The position numbers and the translations under genes were made by a program. This document shows positions 36,770 through 46,172 of a stretch of 64,000 nucleotides of DNA, piece by piece. A model generated the notes under the pieces. That model was not told the origin of the DNA, searched no databases, and saw only the letters and a program-made list of their open reading frames with translations. Every line of letters starts with the position of its first letter. Within the stretch, counting starts at the first letter, position 1. This DNA comes from an uncultured Paenibacillaceae bacterium (GTDB lineage: Bacteria > Bacillota > Bacilli > Paenibacillales > K13), in contig CAJXLT010000001.1 of NCBI GenBank assembly GCA_913056365.1, forward strand, positions 1,116,001 to 1,180,000, read 5' to 3'.

Positions 36770-37136
36770 TCAACCTTGTAATGTTCTACGATTACTTGCC
36801 AACCATTGATACAATGCTGGATTCGTATATGTTTCATACATAACAGCGTGCCCGTGCCCCAAACCCTTGTATTTTGTAAAATGAGGCGTTTCACCGTTAT
36901 GCGTTAATGCTTGGATCATCGTTGCCGATTCTGATATGGGAACAACTTCATCATCTTCACAGTGAAAGGCCCATACAGGAATTTTCGTCATCTAACAACT
37001 GAAGGTCACTGCCTCGTTTCTTCATTCCATGTAGAAATACGATCAATGGTAGCGATCCCTCAAACACCTTCGGCAAAAATAGTCTGTATCCGATAGTCAT
37101 CCCATTATGGTTCAACAAATGATTAGATGTCGGCAT
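36770..37136 (-). pseudogene. alpha/beta hydrolase (prolyl-oligopeptidase/phospholipase-like) with internal deletion and frame change
   Basis: MPTSNHLLNHNGMTIGYRLFLPKVFEGSLPLIVFLHGMKKRGSDLQLL | MTKIPVWAFHCEDDEVVPISESATMIQAL...GLGHGHAVMYETYTNPALYQWLASNRR. Confidence 0.8.
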
Positions 37137-37258
37137 TACCTTCACCCCTCGTGATGATTCATAAGATTTTCGTAACACTGGATTTCTAGATCATTATACT
37201 ACAAAATGGAACCATATTCCGAAACCAAGTTTCATACAGCAAAACAAGGAGGGGTTCA

Positions 37259-37636
37259 ATGTCATTCCAATTCTATGGGATCGATCACGTACAATTGGCT
37301 GCGCCAGAAGGCTGCGAATCTGAAAGCCGCACATTCTTCGCTGACTTATTGGGATGGGTGGAAATCCCTAAACCGGAGAACCTAAGAAAACGCGGTGGTG
37401 TTTGGTTTCAATGTGGAATTCATCAGGTACACATCGGCGTTCAGAAGGATTTTGTTCCTGCTACTAAAGCCCACCCCGCATTTCATGTGCAGCATATTGA
37501 TGCCTTGCGGAAATATCTAATTGATAAGGGTATCCACATCATAGATGATCAAGCGCGTTCCGATGAAGAGATAACACGCTTCTATCTTCACGATCCTTTT
37601 GGCAATCGACTTGAATTTCTGGAGACAGACTCCTGA
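37259..37636 (+). CDS. VOC family protein (glyoxalase-like)
   Basis: YGIDHVQLAAPEGCESESRTFFADLLGW...FYLHDPFGNRLEFLE. Confidence 0.88.
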   Translation: MSFQFYGIDHVQLAAPEGCESESRTFFADLLGWVEIPKPENLRKRGGVWFQCGIHQVHIGVQKDFVPATKAHPAFHVQHIDALRKYLIDKGIHIIDDQARSDEEITRFYLHDPFGNRLEFLETDS

Positions 37637-37685
37637 TTGCGAATTGTCGCAACAGGGGTTACTGTCATACACTTCGACATCCATG

Positions 37686-38108
37686 TTATCTACTCCCTGT
37701 TTCCTTCCTCATGCTGTTCTCCATCCACTTTCGCTCTATCAAATAAAACAACTCACCCATGTTCAGTCCAGCAGGTAACTGATCTACAAACTTCACTTCC
37801 TCAATTTCATAATCAAGTAAGTCGGTTAATTGCGTGATTGCTGCATAGAATACCATCCCATAACTTCCATTCCATTGAATGATTCCGAACGGCTCTAATT
37901 CGGATTGTATAGCACCGGTTTCCTCGTACAGCTCTCTTCTTGCTGCTGCCTCTACTGATTCGCCCTGTTCCCTGTTGCCGCCAGGTATCTCCCAACCACC
38001 GCGCTTAGTATTCTTGATAATCACTAATTTATCGTTATATTTCGCCAGAAGGATAACGAACTTTATCTCGTTCTGATTGATTTCGCTCAGTTCAAACCAT
38101 GTCATCAA
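37686..38108 (-). CDS. NUDIX hydrolase
   Basis: IPGGNREQGESVEAAARRELYEETG. Confidence 0.88.
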   Translation of the reverse strand: MMTWFELSEINQNEIKFVILLAKYNDKLVIIKNTKRGGWEIPGGNREQGESVEAAARRELYEETGAIQSELEPFGIIQWNGSYGMVFYAAITQLTDLLDYEIEEVKFVDQLPAGLNMGELFYLIERKWMENSMRKETGSR

Positions 38109-38147
38109 TTGCGTTTCCTCACTTCTGCAGCTAATAATGCGGTGTTA

Positions 38148-38633
38148 TTATCTAGCTTCAATATATTCCTTCATTGGCTCCATGTGGTGCTGATCGTGCC
38201 ATATAAAGTCCTGTAAGTATTGAGGGATATAAAAGTCACTCCCGTCCCCATCGATATAATTCTGAGCCACTGCGTCCTCTGGCAATGATTCAATCGCTAC
38301 AATAATCTTATTCCGATAGTATAACGCTTTCTCAACTAGTTCGTCAGTATTTATCGTCTTAGCGTAACGTATTGCCTTGCGATTAAATTCGTCGAAATCC
38401 AAGTGCTTGAGCGTGATCTTCTCACCCGAAGCTATCTTCTCAATGGCTTCCTCATAAAAATACTGATCCCATAGCATGATATGACATACGATATCCCTAA
38501 CCGTCCATTTCCCAGGTTCCAAGCATGCGTTCCATGTTCGTTCCTCTAAGTCCCGCAGGGAGCTGGAAAAATCAATCCATTCCTTGAATGCTTCGAGTAA
38601 TTGTTTGTATTCACTGCACACTGCCATTGTCAC
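38148..38633 (-). CDS. DinB-like/ClbS-DfsB four-helix bundle protein
   Basis: LEPGKWTVRDIVCHIMLWDQYF...FIWHDQHHMEPMKEY. Confidence 0.8.
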   Translation of the reverse strand: MTMAVCSEYKQLLEAFKEWIDFSSSLRDLEERTWNACLEPGKWTVRDIVCHIMLWDQYFYEEAIEKIASGEKITLKHLDFDEFNRKAIRYAKTINTDELVEKALYYRNKIIVAIESLPEDAVAQNYIDGDGSDFYIPQYLQDFIWHDQHHMEPMKEYIEAR

Positions 38634-38652
38634 CTCATTCTATGTAAGTTGG

Positions 38653-38925
38653 TTATTCGCTATCGAGTTCTTTCCAATTAACCTTGATGACTTCCCAGTC
38701 ATCACCAAATGTCACCGTCTGATCAATTTTGATTTGATCCCATACTTCTTGCTCGTCTATATGAACAGCTATTAGGGTGTCATCTTTACCTGATACGGAC
38801 ACATAGTATCTGCCGCCTTGTTCATATTTTTCTTTTACAATTCGTGTGGTTTCGGTTACTTCTTCTTGTAATTGACAACCGACCATGAGTGTAACAATTA
38901 GTAGTGTGAGGATCATTCGCTTCAT
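38653..38925 (-). CDS. small hypothetical lipoprotein
   Basis: MKRMILTLLIVTLMVGCQLQ lipobox. Confidence 0.6.
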   Translation of the reverse strand: MKRMILTLLIVTLMVGCQLQEEVTETTRIVKEKYEQGGRYYVSVSGKDDTLIAVHIDEQEVWDQIKIDQTVTFGDDWEVIKVNWKELDSE

Positions 38926-38985
38926 GGGCTACTCCTTCCCCGTACTCACGGCAAGCTCATTTCAATAGTCCTCTCAATCTGACTT

Positions 38986-39375
38986 TTACAGCTTTCTCTT
39001 ATCCTCACAGATCATGAGTACGTTTCCATCCGGATCTCTAAATGTGAAGAAAGATATCTGATCATGCACTTCGATTTCAGTCACGATTTCGATGCCTTTC
39101 CCCTTTACATACTCATAGGATTCATTTAAGTTGTTAGTTTCGAAGAAAAATTGTGTTTTGTTATGATGGCTCGTTCTATCCTTCATGTTGCTGTCCAGCA
39201 GCAAGTCTGATCCGCCATCCACTGGAACGGAATATATGGTTCCTTCATGACTAGTTGGTTGTTCAGGCAATCCAAGCAACTCGCTATACCACTTCACGGC
39301 ACGATCCATATCGCTTACATGCAAGAATACAGCTCCAATTCGATTGGTAATCGGGCTACTTGCCATGTTCATCAC
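38986..39375 (-). CDS. VOC family protein
   Basis: RIGAVFLHVSDMDRAVKWYSELLGLP...FTFRDPDGNVLMICED. Confidence 0.88.
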   Translation of the reverse strand: MMNMASSPITNRIGAVFLHVSDMDRAVKWYSELLGLPEQPTSHEGTIYSVPVDGGSDLLLDSNMKDRTSHHNKTQFFFETNNLNESYEYVKGKGIEIVTEIEVHDQISFFTFRDPDGNVLMICEDKRKL

Positions 39376-39456
39376 TCCTTCGTTGTTCTTGATACCTCTT
39401 GCGAAGCTGATTCACCTGCGCCTGGTGATAGCGGCTATGATCCGCCATATAAGGTA

Positions 39457-39915
39457 TTATACATTCAACCCATAATGATAAAATGCATCGTCTCGCTGGT
39501 ATCCGTTCTTCTCATATAATGTCTGCGCCTTCACATTGTCCATGGCAGTTGCCAACTCCAGGCCTTTGGACTTGGTTAGTATCGCATGCACTCGAGCTGC
39601 ATCCAATAGAAGCTGAGCCGCCCCTCTCCTTCTATAAGATTCTGCAACATATAAGTCATTCAGAATCCAAGAACGCTGCATCGACAGCGAAGAGAAGACA
39701 GGGTACAGCTGTGTAAATCCGATAAATTTGTCTGCTGTCGTATCCTTCACTAAGAATATTACGGATTCTCTGTTAGAGAGTCTTTCGAATAAAAACTGTC
39801 TTGCTCCTTCGATGTCAGTCTGTTGATGATAAAATTGGCGATAGTCATCAAATAATGCCGCTGCATCATCAAGGTGCTCCATCGTGGCTTGGACAATGTT
39901 CAGGGATGCGTTCAT
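39457..39915 (-). CDS. GNAT family N-acetyltransferase
   Basis: LNDLYVAESYRRRGAAQLLLDAARV...LYEKNGYQRD. Confidence 0.88.
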   Translation of the reverse strand: MNASLNIVQATMEHLDDAAALFDDYRQFYHQQTDIEGARQFLFERLSNRESVIFLVKDTTADKFIGFTQLYPVFSSLSMQRSWILNDLYVAESYRRRGAAQLLLDAARVHAILTKSKGLELATAMDNVKAQTLYEKNGYQRDDAFYHYGLNV

Positions 39916-39940
39916 AAATATCTCTCCTTGTTTGAAATTT

Positions 39941-40903
39941 CTACTCAGCGTCTTTGTCCATGTAACGAACCATCAAATCAGACAGCAGTTGCCTAATCGC
40001 CGTGCGCAGTTCCTTCGGCTGCTGTACCGCCGCTTCCCTGCCTAGCCCAACGAAGTAAGAAGCGAAGTACGAGATATCCTTCCTCGCTACATTCCCTTCC
40101 AGCCACCCTGTACCATCACTACGCACATGGAGCAAGGGAACAGACCAAGGTTCCGCCTCGCAAGCTTCTACACCTTCTGCGGACAGCTCTGCATGAAAGT
40201 ATACGCAATCGTCTGCAGAGCGTGTGAGTTGGTCCTTGCTTCCAAGGTCAATATGCTGAAGATCAAGCGGCTGGGAATCTGACGGAACAGCGGATTCAAA
40301 CCGATCACAGCGGAACACGCGATACGTCTTGCGAAGCAAGCAATAAGCCCAGCAATACCACAATCCATCTTGGGTGAAGATGCCGATCGGTTGAATCTCG
40401 CGCATTCCCCGTTGCCGCTGTGATACATATTCCACAAGCAAGACAATTTGTCGGATAGCAGCATCCAGCAATACGGACAAATGCGGTGACTGTGCTTGTC
40501 TAACCGGTGTAACGAAGTCAACTCGGTCTCTCATCTGATCGATCCGGTTGCGCACATCTTCTGGCATGAAATTGTAGAACTTGTTCAACATAGCTGATGT
40601 TTCAGTTTCGAATGGGAGCGACGAATAGTGACGCAAAGCCTGAACAGCGAAGAACACCGCCACTGCTTCCCGCTCCGTGAAGGCGATCGGAGGCAAGAGC
40701 CGTTCCTGCAAAATCCGATAACCGCCATGGGGACCTACTTCCGAATACAGCGGTACACCCAGTTCACTCAGTTCCTGCAAATCGCGAAGAATCGTCCTCG
40801 TAGATACATCGAATTCGATTGCTAGCTCCTTAACCGTAAATCGGCGCTTGCGATTAACTGCAATGATCATTTCCATTAGACGCTTGGACTTGGACATATG
40901 CAC
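39941..40903 (-). CDS. YafY-type HTH/WYL-domain transcriptional regulator
   Basis: N-terminal HTH FTVKELAIEFDVSTRTILRDLQEL and WYL-like core; divergent from 41016 gene. Confidence 0.85.
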   Translation of the reverse strand: MHMSKSKRLMEMIIAVNRKRRFTVKELAIEFDVSTRTILRDLQELSELGVPLYSEVGPHGGYRILQERLLPPIAFTEREAVAVFFAVQALRHYSSLPFETETSAMLNKFYNFMPEDVRNRIDQMRDRVDFVTPVRQAQSPHLSVLLDAAIRQIVLLVEYVSQRQRGMREIQPIGIFTQDGLWYCWAYCLLRKTYRVFRCDRFESAVPSDSQPLDLQHIDLGSKDQLTRSADDCVYFHAELSAEGVEACEAEPWSVPLLHVRSDGTGWLEGNVARKDISYFASYFVGLGREAAVQQPKELRTAIRQLLSDLMVRYMDKDAE

Positions 40904-41015
40904 TGCTCCCTACTTCGTACAAAATCTAATTTAACTATGACGTAATTTGTCACTATTATGCGCTACAATCGTAGATGAGTCCAGTTAGAAATCATATAAA
41001 AGGAGCTGAAGCAAG

Positions 41016-41462
41016 ATGAGTTTACAATTGACACCATTTATCATGCTCGATGGCAAGGCCAATGAAGCGATCCGATTTTACGAGCAAGCATTCGGTGCGC
41101 GAGTCGTGTTCAAGCAGACGTTCGGAGACGCTCCAGAGGAAGAGAACGCTTCGCCCATGTCTGAAGAAATGAAAGGACGAATAGCCCATTCTGTGTTAGT
41201 TGTTGGCGGTTCCGAATTGTACGTCAGCGATTCTGAAGCTGGCCTACAGTTAGAGCGCGGAGACCAAGTCAACATCTGCGTGACTGTCGAGAACGTATCG
41301 GAAGCGGAGCGTATGTATGAAGCGTTGCGCCCGGAAGGAAAGGTACTCCTCCCCCTGCAACCCCTCTATTTCAGTCCCGCTTACGGCATGGTGACAGACA
41401 AGTTTGGTGTTACCTTTCAGATTTTCACAAAACGGAACGATCAACCAGAAGGAACTCACTAA
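41016..41462 (+). CDS. PhnB-like VOC family protein
   Basis: LTPFIMLDGKANEAIRFYEQAFGARVVFKQTFGD. Confidence 0.88.
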   Translation: MSLQLTPFIMLDGKANEAIRFYEQAFGARVVFKQTFGDAPEEENASPMSEEMKGRIAHSVLVVGGSELYVSDSEAGLQLERGDQVNICVTVENVSEAERMYEALRPEGKVLLPLQPLYFSPAYGMVTDKFGVTFQIFTKRNDQPEGTH

Positions 41463-41660
41463 TTCATGACACCACTCACTGGCTTGGGGCTGATAGCTGC
41501 CTCAAGTCTTATGTGGTAGTGCCTTGGTAAGTGCTGTTGCCTTCATTCGATTATTATTTGCCATCCTCTAATTGAATCGGGTGTTAGATGACTCTGAATA
41601 AATAGCTGTGGAACCATCATACCATAATGTCCCAAACGGGAAAAGAACATTCGTTCGATA

Positions 41661-42767
41661 TCATTCTGCGATATTCTCAGCTCGCGGGAAACGAACTTCA
41701 AACACCGTTCGGACTTCGTTGCTTTGCGCCGTAATAGTGCCATGATGCTGCTCTACAATATTTTTCGCAATGAACAAGCCGATGCCGGTTCCCTCATCTC
41801 GTTGCGTTCGCGCCTTATCCCCTGTGTAGAACATATCGAAGATGTAGGGCAGTTCATCAGGAGAAATACAATGTCCATAATTGACTACCTGGATGACGAC
41901 ATCATGCCCATCAAGATGACCATGAATATCGATATATTCTCCGTCCTTCCCGTATCGAATAGCATTGGTCATCAGATTATCGAATACACGCGCCAGAAGA
42001 TCGCCTTCGCCCCATACAGCCAATTGCGGCGTCACTTGCAATCGAGTGGTCAAGTTGTTCTTTTCAAGTGAAGGGTACATCTCCTCATTTAATTGAATAA
42101 GCAGCTCGCTAAGATCGATCTTACTCTTATCAATGAACATTGATTTGCCATAGTTCGTGCGAGCAATTTCAAACAATTCATCAATGAGCTTTTCCAAACG
42201 CTTAGCTTTGGTATGAGCAATGCCGGAATAATGCTTGATTTGTTCTGCTGTAAGCTCTTCGCCTTGAAGGATGTAATCCAAGTAACCTAGAACCGATGTG
42301 AGCGGCGTACGCAAATCGTGTGCCAAATTCAAGACCAATTGTTCCTTGCTGTTCTCTGCGAAGTCTCCCCGCTCCAACGCTTGTTTCAATTTCTCACTTG
42401 CCAGATTGATGTCGTGTGCAATGTCTTCGAATTCATCGTTGGATCGAATGCTAACCTGGCTGTTGAAATCGCCTTTCGCCAGTTGATGAATGCCGCGCGA
42501 GATTTCATGGAAATAGGAAGAATAGCGTTTGGTGAGCAGATAAAAAAAGCAAATCGATAAAGGGATAAAAATAATCAGAAAAAAATTAATGTCTCCAACT
42601 TCCCGCATGAAATAGCGCACTTTCGTCAAGGGGTGTCCGAACTTCAACGTATGATAGTAGCTTTGGAGCAATACGTACAGCAGGTAGGTGATCGCACCGG
42701 AACAGAGTGTGCTTGCGCCGAACAATAAGATCATTCTAAATCGAAAGCTTCGGATGATATTATCCAT
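41661..42767 (-). CDS. sensor histidine kinase, VanS-like
   Basis: LNLAHDLRTPLTSVLGYLDYIL; IFDMFYTGDKARTQRDEGTGIGLFIAKNIV; start trimmed to MDNIIRS at 42767. Confidence 0.85.
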   Translation of the reverse strand: MDNIIRSFRFRMILLFGASTLCSGAITYLLYVLLQSYYHTLKFGHPLTKVRYFMREVGDINFFLIIFIPLSICFFYLLTKRYSSYFHEISRGIHQLAKGDFNSQVSIRSNDEFEDIAHDINLASEKLKQALERGDFAENSKEQLVLNLAHDLRTPLTSVLGYLDYILQGEELTAEQIKHYSGIAHTKAKRLEKLIDELFEIARTNYGKSMFIDKSKIDLSELLIQLNEEMYPSLEKNNLTTRLQVTPQLAVWGEGDLLARVFDNLMTNAIRYGKDGEYIDIHGHLDGHDVVIQVVNYGHCISPDELPYIFDMFYTGDKARTQRDEGTGIGLFIAKNIVEQHHGTITAQSNEVRTVFEVRFPRAENIAE

Positions 42768-43455
42768 TGAATGTATATCCCACTCCCCAGACCGTTTTGA
42801 TCCACTTGCTCGTATTATTTTCTCCAAGCTTCTTACGCAGTGTGCGAATATGCACCATGACCGTATTTCGGCCTTCGTAGTAGGCTTCACCCCATACTTG
42901 CTCGAATATATTTTCCGTGCTGAATACCTTCTTCGGATGACTGGCAAGCAAATGTAAGATATCAAACTCTTTCGGTGTCAGCTCGACTGCGTTACCGAAG
43001 ACCAACACACTACGTTGATCGGGATCGATGATCAAACCTCCCCTATCCACAACAGGTGTGTCGGATGTCGCTGATGAATGGAACTGCAATGCTCGTCGCA
43101 GCTGGGCATTCACACGGGCAACCAATTCCATCGGGTTGAACGGTTTGGTCACATAATCGTCGGCCCCTCTAATAAGCCCTGTAATTTTATCGAGATCACT
43201 TGTCTTAGCGCTGAGAAAAATAATGGGCAAATGGTACTGTTCCCGAATAAGTTGTGTCGCTTCGTAGCCGTCCATATTCGGCATCATAATATCGAGAATC
43301 GCCAAATCGACCGGCTGCGTCCGAATAACATGAACAGCCTCCAGCCCATCGGAAACCTTGATGCACCGATAACCCTCTTTTGACAAATGCAATTCCATTA
43401 GATCAGCAATCTCCGTCTCATCGTCCGCGATTACTATTGTGATTGGTTTCATCAT
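42760..43455 (-). CDS. OmpR-family response regulator, VanR-like
   Basis: IVIADDETEIADLMELHLSKEGY...AILDIMMPNMDGYEATQLIREQ...VMVHIRTLRKKLGE; start trimmed to MMKPIT. Confidence 0.88.
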   Translation of the reverse strand: MMKPITIVIADDETEIADLMELHLSKEGYRCIKVSDGLEAVHVIRTQPVDLAILDIMMPNMDGYEATQLIREQYHLPIIFLSAKTSDLDKITGLIRGADDYVTKPFNPMELVARVNAQLRRALQFHSSATSDTPVVDRGGLIIDPDQRSVLVFGNAVELTPKEFDILHLLASHPKKVFSTENIFEQVWGEAYYEGRNTVMVHIRTLRKKLGENNTSKWIKTVWGVGYTFNG

Positions 43456-43480
43456 CCACCTCTGGTCATCATAAATACAT

Positions 43481-43735
43481 CTATATTGTAACAAATTCTC
43501 TATACTTCGAAAGCGACACTCGGATGCTTGTCTGGCGGATCTTCTCCTTCCGCACTTCATCAGAGTCAGTGAAGAAGCAAGTATCTTCGGCTATGTGTAG
43601 TAAAGCTGCCTCTGCTGCCAAGGATGCATGCGATTCACACGTTAATAGATAATGGCAAATTTGATAACAGTATATCTCATACTGCCGCAAAACATCTATT
43701 TTATTCAACGCCGTAATAGTCAAGGTCGCTCTCAT
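43481..43735 (-). CDS. small hypothetical protein between vanY-like and vanR-like genes
   Basis: 84 aa, ATGA overlap with vanY-like stop. Confidence 0.55.
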   Translation of the reverse strand: MRATLTITALNKIDVLRQYEIYCYQICHYLLTCESHASLAAEAALLHIAEDTCFFTDSDEVRKEKIRQTSIRVSLSKYREFVTI

Positions 43736-44649
43736 ACACCATTTCCCTCCGACCTAGCCGCATTCGACTGAGTTTCATCCTGATTACTCGTATGCACGGT
43801 CATAATCACACCATCCATATTATTACCTGAAATTTCATAGCTGTCATTCGCAGACACTTGGATCGTGGTACTTTGGGAGATTGGGTGGTAAGAGATTTCA
43901 TAGACCTGCTCATCTAACGTAATCACGATGGACTTCTGCTCCTTCACAAAATCCAAATACTCTTCCAGAACAAAGTTTTTCTCATACATAATGGCACTAT
44001 GCGGTAGACCCACATATCGAAAATGCCAAGGCTCATACTGAATACCTGTGATGTGCGTCTTGTCCTCCGGATATCGTAAAATAAAGCCGTACTTCCATGC
44101 GTTCTCCTTCAGCCACTTCCCTTCAGCAGCATGCGCCATCTCCCCTTGAGTAGAGCCAATATCCAACGCCAAACCAAGATTGTGCTCACTATGGCCAGCA
44201 GGCAGAGCGTATTCAGGACCCAATTCCTCGTACAGCTCGCCTTGCTCCAACGTGTCCCGGTAACCGCTGGTAAGCATAAAGTGATTCACCCCGTCATGGC
44301 TAGCAGCCTCTATCATAGTTGAGAATGACCGCAACAAGCTTGGCGCTAACCGAATATTGTGATCCAATAATACGAACCCATTCACTGATTCCCAATGATC
44401 AGACAGGGTAATCGCCTCGGATTCTGCACCACTAGGTGAAACGGGATATTCCTCATTAATCAACACTAAATTACCCTTGTATATGTCCTCGATTGTTACC
44501 GGTACCGCCTTGTCATTCTCCTGAAGGATTTCCTCCTGCATTTGGTAATCTATTTCCGGTAGTTGCCCGTTAGTATCAGCTGGTAGAAACCGTGTATAAC
44601 CATAACTAACTATAAGCAGTAGAACCAATAAAAAAAACCATTTCTTCAT
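43732..44649 (-). CDS. vanY: D-alanyl-D-alanine carboxypeptidase, VanY-like
   Basis: SGYRDTLEQGELYEELGPEYALPAGHSEHNLGLALDIG...WKYGFILRYPEDKTHITGIQYEPWHFRYVG. Confidence 0.88.
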   Translation of the reverse strand: MKKWFFLLVLLLIVSYGYTRFLPADTNGQLPEIDYQMQEEILQENDKAVPVTIEDIYKGNLVLINEEYPVSPSGAESEAITLSDHWESVNGFVLLDHNIRLAPSLLRSFSTMIEAASHDGVNHFMLTSGYRDTLEQGELYEELGPEYALPAGHSEHNLGLALDIGSTQGEMAHAAEGKWLKENAWKYGFILRYPEDKTHITGIQYEPWHFRYVGLPHSAIMYEKNFVLEEYLDFVKEQKSIVITLDEQVYEISYHPISQSTTIQVSANDSYEISGNNMDGVIMTVHTSNQDETQSNAARSEGNGV

Positions 44650-44721
44650 CGAAGCTTCCTCCTACATCTTTGAGTACTAATAGAGTAAGAGAAACTATTT
44701 AAAAAGAAATGGGGGCAAACC

Positions 44722-44743
44722 TTAAATTTTTCTTAAATATCTA
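44722..44743. promoter_or_regulatory. 11-bp-spaced TTAAAT direct repeats upstream of vanY-like gene
   Basis: CTTAAATTTTT CTTAAATATCT on plus strand. Confidence 0.45.
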
Positions 44744-44797
44744 TGTAGATGAACCAAGTAACTGAGCTTGAGAATGTGTAAGCATATCGGGTAACCG

Positions 44798-44959
44798 TCA
44801 TACTCCCAAATCATTTCGGTTCTTCTCAATATAAATATCTAATGCGCGAATACCACGCCGTGCCAGCTTGATTAACAAAACTAGACAGTAAACACCGACC
44901 ACAAAAGACACTAAATAAAATAGAACAATGATATTCGACGTCCAATATACTGTAGACAT
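44798..44959 (-). CDS. small single-TM membrane protein
   Basis: MSTVYWTSNIIVLFYLVSFVVGVYCLVLLIKLARRGIRALDIYIEKNRNDLGV; not in ORF track (<60 aa). Confidence 0.5.
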   Translation of the reverse strand: MSTVYWTSNIIVLFYLVSFVVGVYCLVLLIKLARRGIRALDIYIEKNRNDLGV

Positions 44960-45002
44960 AGTCCACTCTCCTAACTATTCTCGATTCTTCTTCGCCATTA
45001 GC

Positions 45003-45608
45003 CTACTCACTCGGCTTCGTCCAGGTTAGTGTATATCGATAGTAGAATCGACGACGGATGACTGCCCCGGGTAGTACCTCAAGGGCCGCTTTGCGAATTT
45101 CGCGTATCGATTCTTGGGGATCTACAATGCGAACACCGATGTCTTGCATCCCGCCATGAAGCCGATCCATGAAGCGGATCGGGAGCAGGAACAGCCCGTT
45201 GATCAAATAATCCGTTATCGATTTGTCAGCCGCCAATCCAACAATAAGAAGCTTCCCACTAGGCGCCAGTACATCACGCATCTTAGTCAGAGCTGCCCTC
45301 AATTCCATATGGTGTAAGGTCGCTACACTGATCACCGTCTGATAACGTTCCGCCTGTGGTGGAACTTGCATGGCAAGGAAGTCGTCGGTTGTAAGCTCCA
45401 CATTGGATAATGCAGCAAGTCGTGCTTGCGCACGCTTAATGATTTCCACATCAGGGTCAATCCCCTCAATCCGTTGAGCGAACGGAGCGATCCGTTGCAG
45501 TAACAATCCGTCACCGCACCCAATGTCGAGCACTCTCCCGCCGCGCAGCTTGGTATCAGCAATTAACTCATTGTGAAATGCGGTATTGTGGTTCCAATAT
45601 TCTTCCGT
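45003..45608 (-). CDS. class I SAM-dependent methyltransferase with apparent ACG start
   Basis: Upstream in-frame EEYWNHNTAFHNELIADTKLRGGRVLDIGCGDGLLL; RBS AGGAGGGG 7 nt before ACG at 45606-45608; track start is 45533. Confidence 0.65.
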   Translation of the reverse strand, partial: TEEYWNHNTAFHNELIADTKLRGGRVLDIGCGDGLLLQRIAPFAQRIEGIDPDVEIIKRAQARLAALSNVELTTDDFLAMQVPPQAERYQTVISVATLHHMELRAALTKMRDVLAPSGKLLIVGLAADKSITDYLINGLFLLPIRFMDRLHGGMQDIGVRIVDPQESIREIRKAALEVLPGAVIRRRFYYRYTLTWTKPSE

Positions 45609-45831
45609 AGTCTCTCCCCTCCTGTCGTCTATGCACTAGGCAGACGCTCTTTCACTGCCCCGATCTCCTTTTCAACGTTCTTGCTTTATAAAATAGCCAA
45701 GTCTTGACAAGTGATTCATGCTGTTTATGCGTTGCTACTTTCACATTCTATCGCTTCAGCAATGCGGTGTTGCCACGGCGGTTAAACTTGATAATCATTA
45801 TACCATAATGTCCCATAAAGAGCTTCTACTT

Positions 45832-46090
45832 ATAGGGAATAAGATCTGTCGAAGGGGAGTGAATCCCGTAAGAGCGGGGATTACATTGAGAACGGAGAAT
45901 ACATGCAAATCTGCAGTTATTCAAGCGAATACAGAGCCATACTAGCCCAAAAACTTCGAATATACATCCTTTCACACCCAACAGGCTGAACCCGGCCATA
46001 TCAGAAATCGAAAGATGCACATTCGCAGGCATTCCGCGAAATCTCACTTATATCCAATAAAAGCCTGCACAACCGCAGGAATGTTAGCAG
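45832..46090 (+). repeat. dispersed ~250-bp non-coding repeat, copy 1
   Basis: Collinear with 52637-52884 (ATAGGGAATAAG...ACATTGAGAAC...TACATGCAAATCTGCAG...CTAGCCCAAAAACTTCGAATATACATCCTTT...CGCAGGAA). Confidence 0.88.
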
Positions 46091-46172
46091 AATTACGCAA
46101 TAATCTGACACGAAGCCTTCATAGTAAATAATTCGTATGCGGAACGAATCTTCTCATCGGAAATTCAATCTC

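Noticed and set aside
42767-42965. N-terminal extension of the VanS-like kinase in the ORF track
   Set aside because: The extension overlaps the response-regulator coding sequence; the internal MDNIIRS start fits TM topology.
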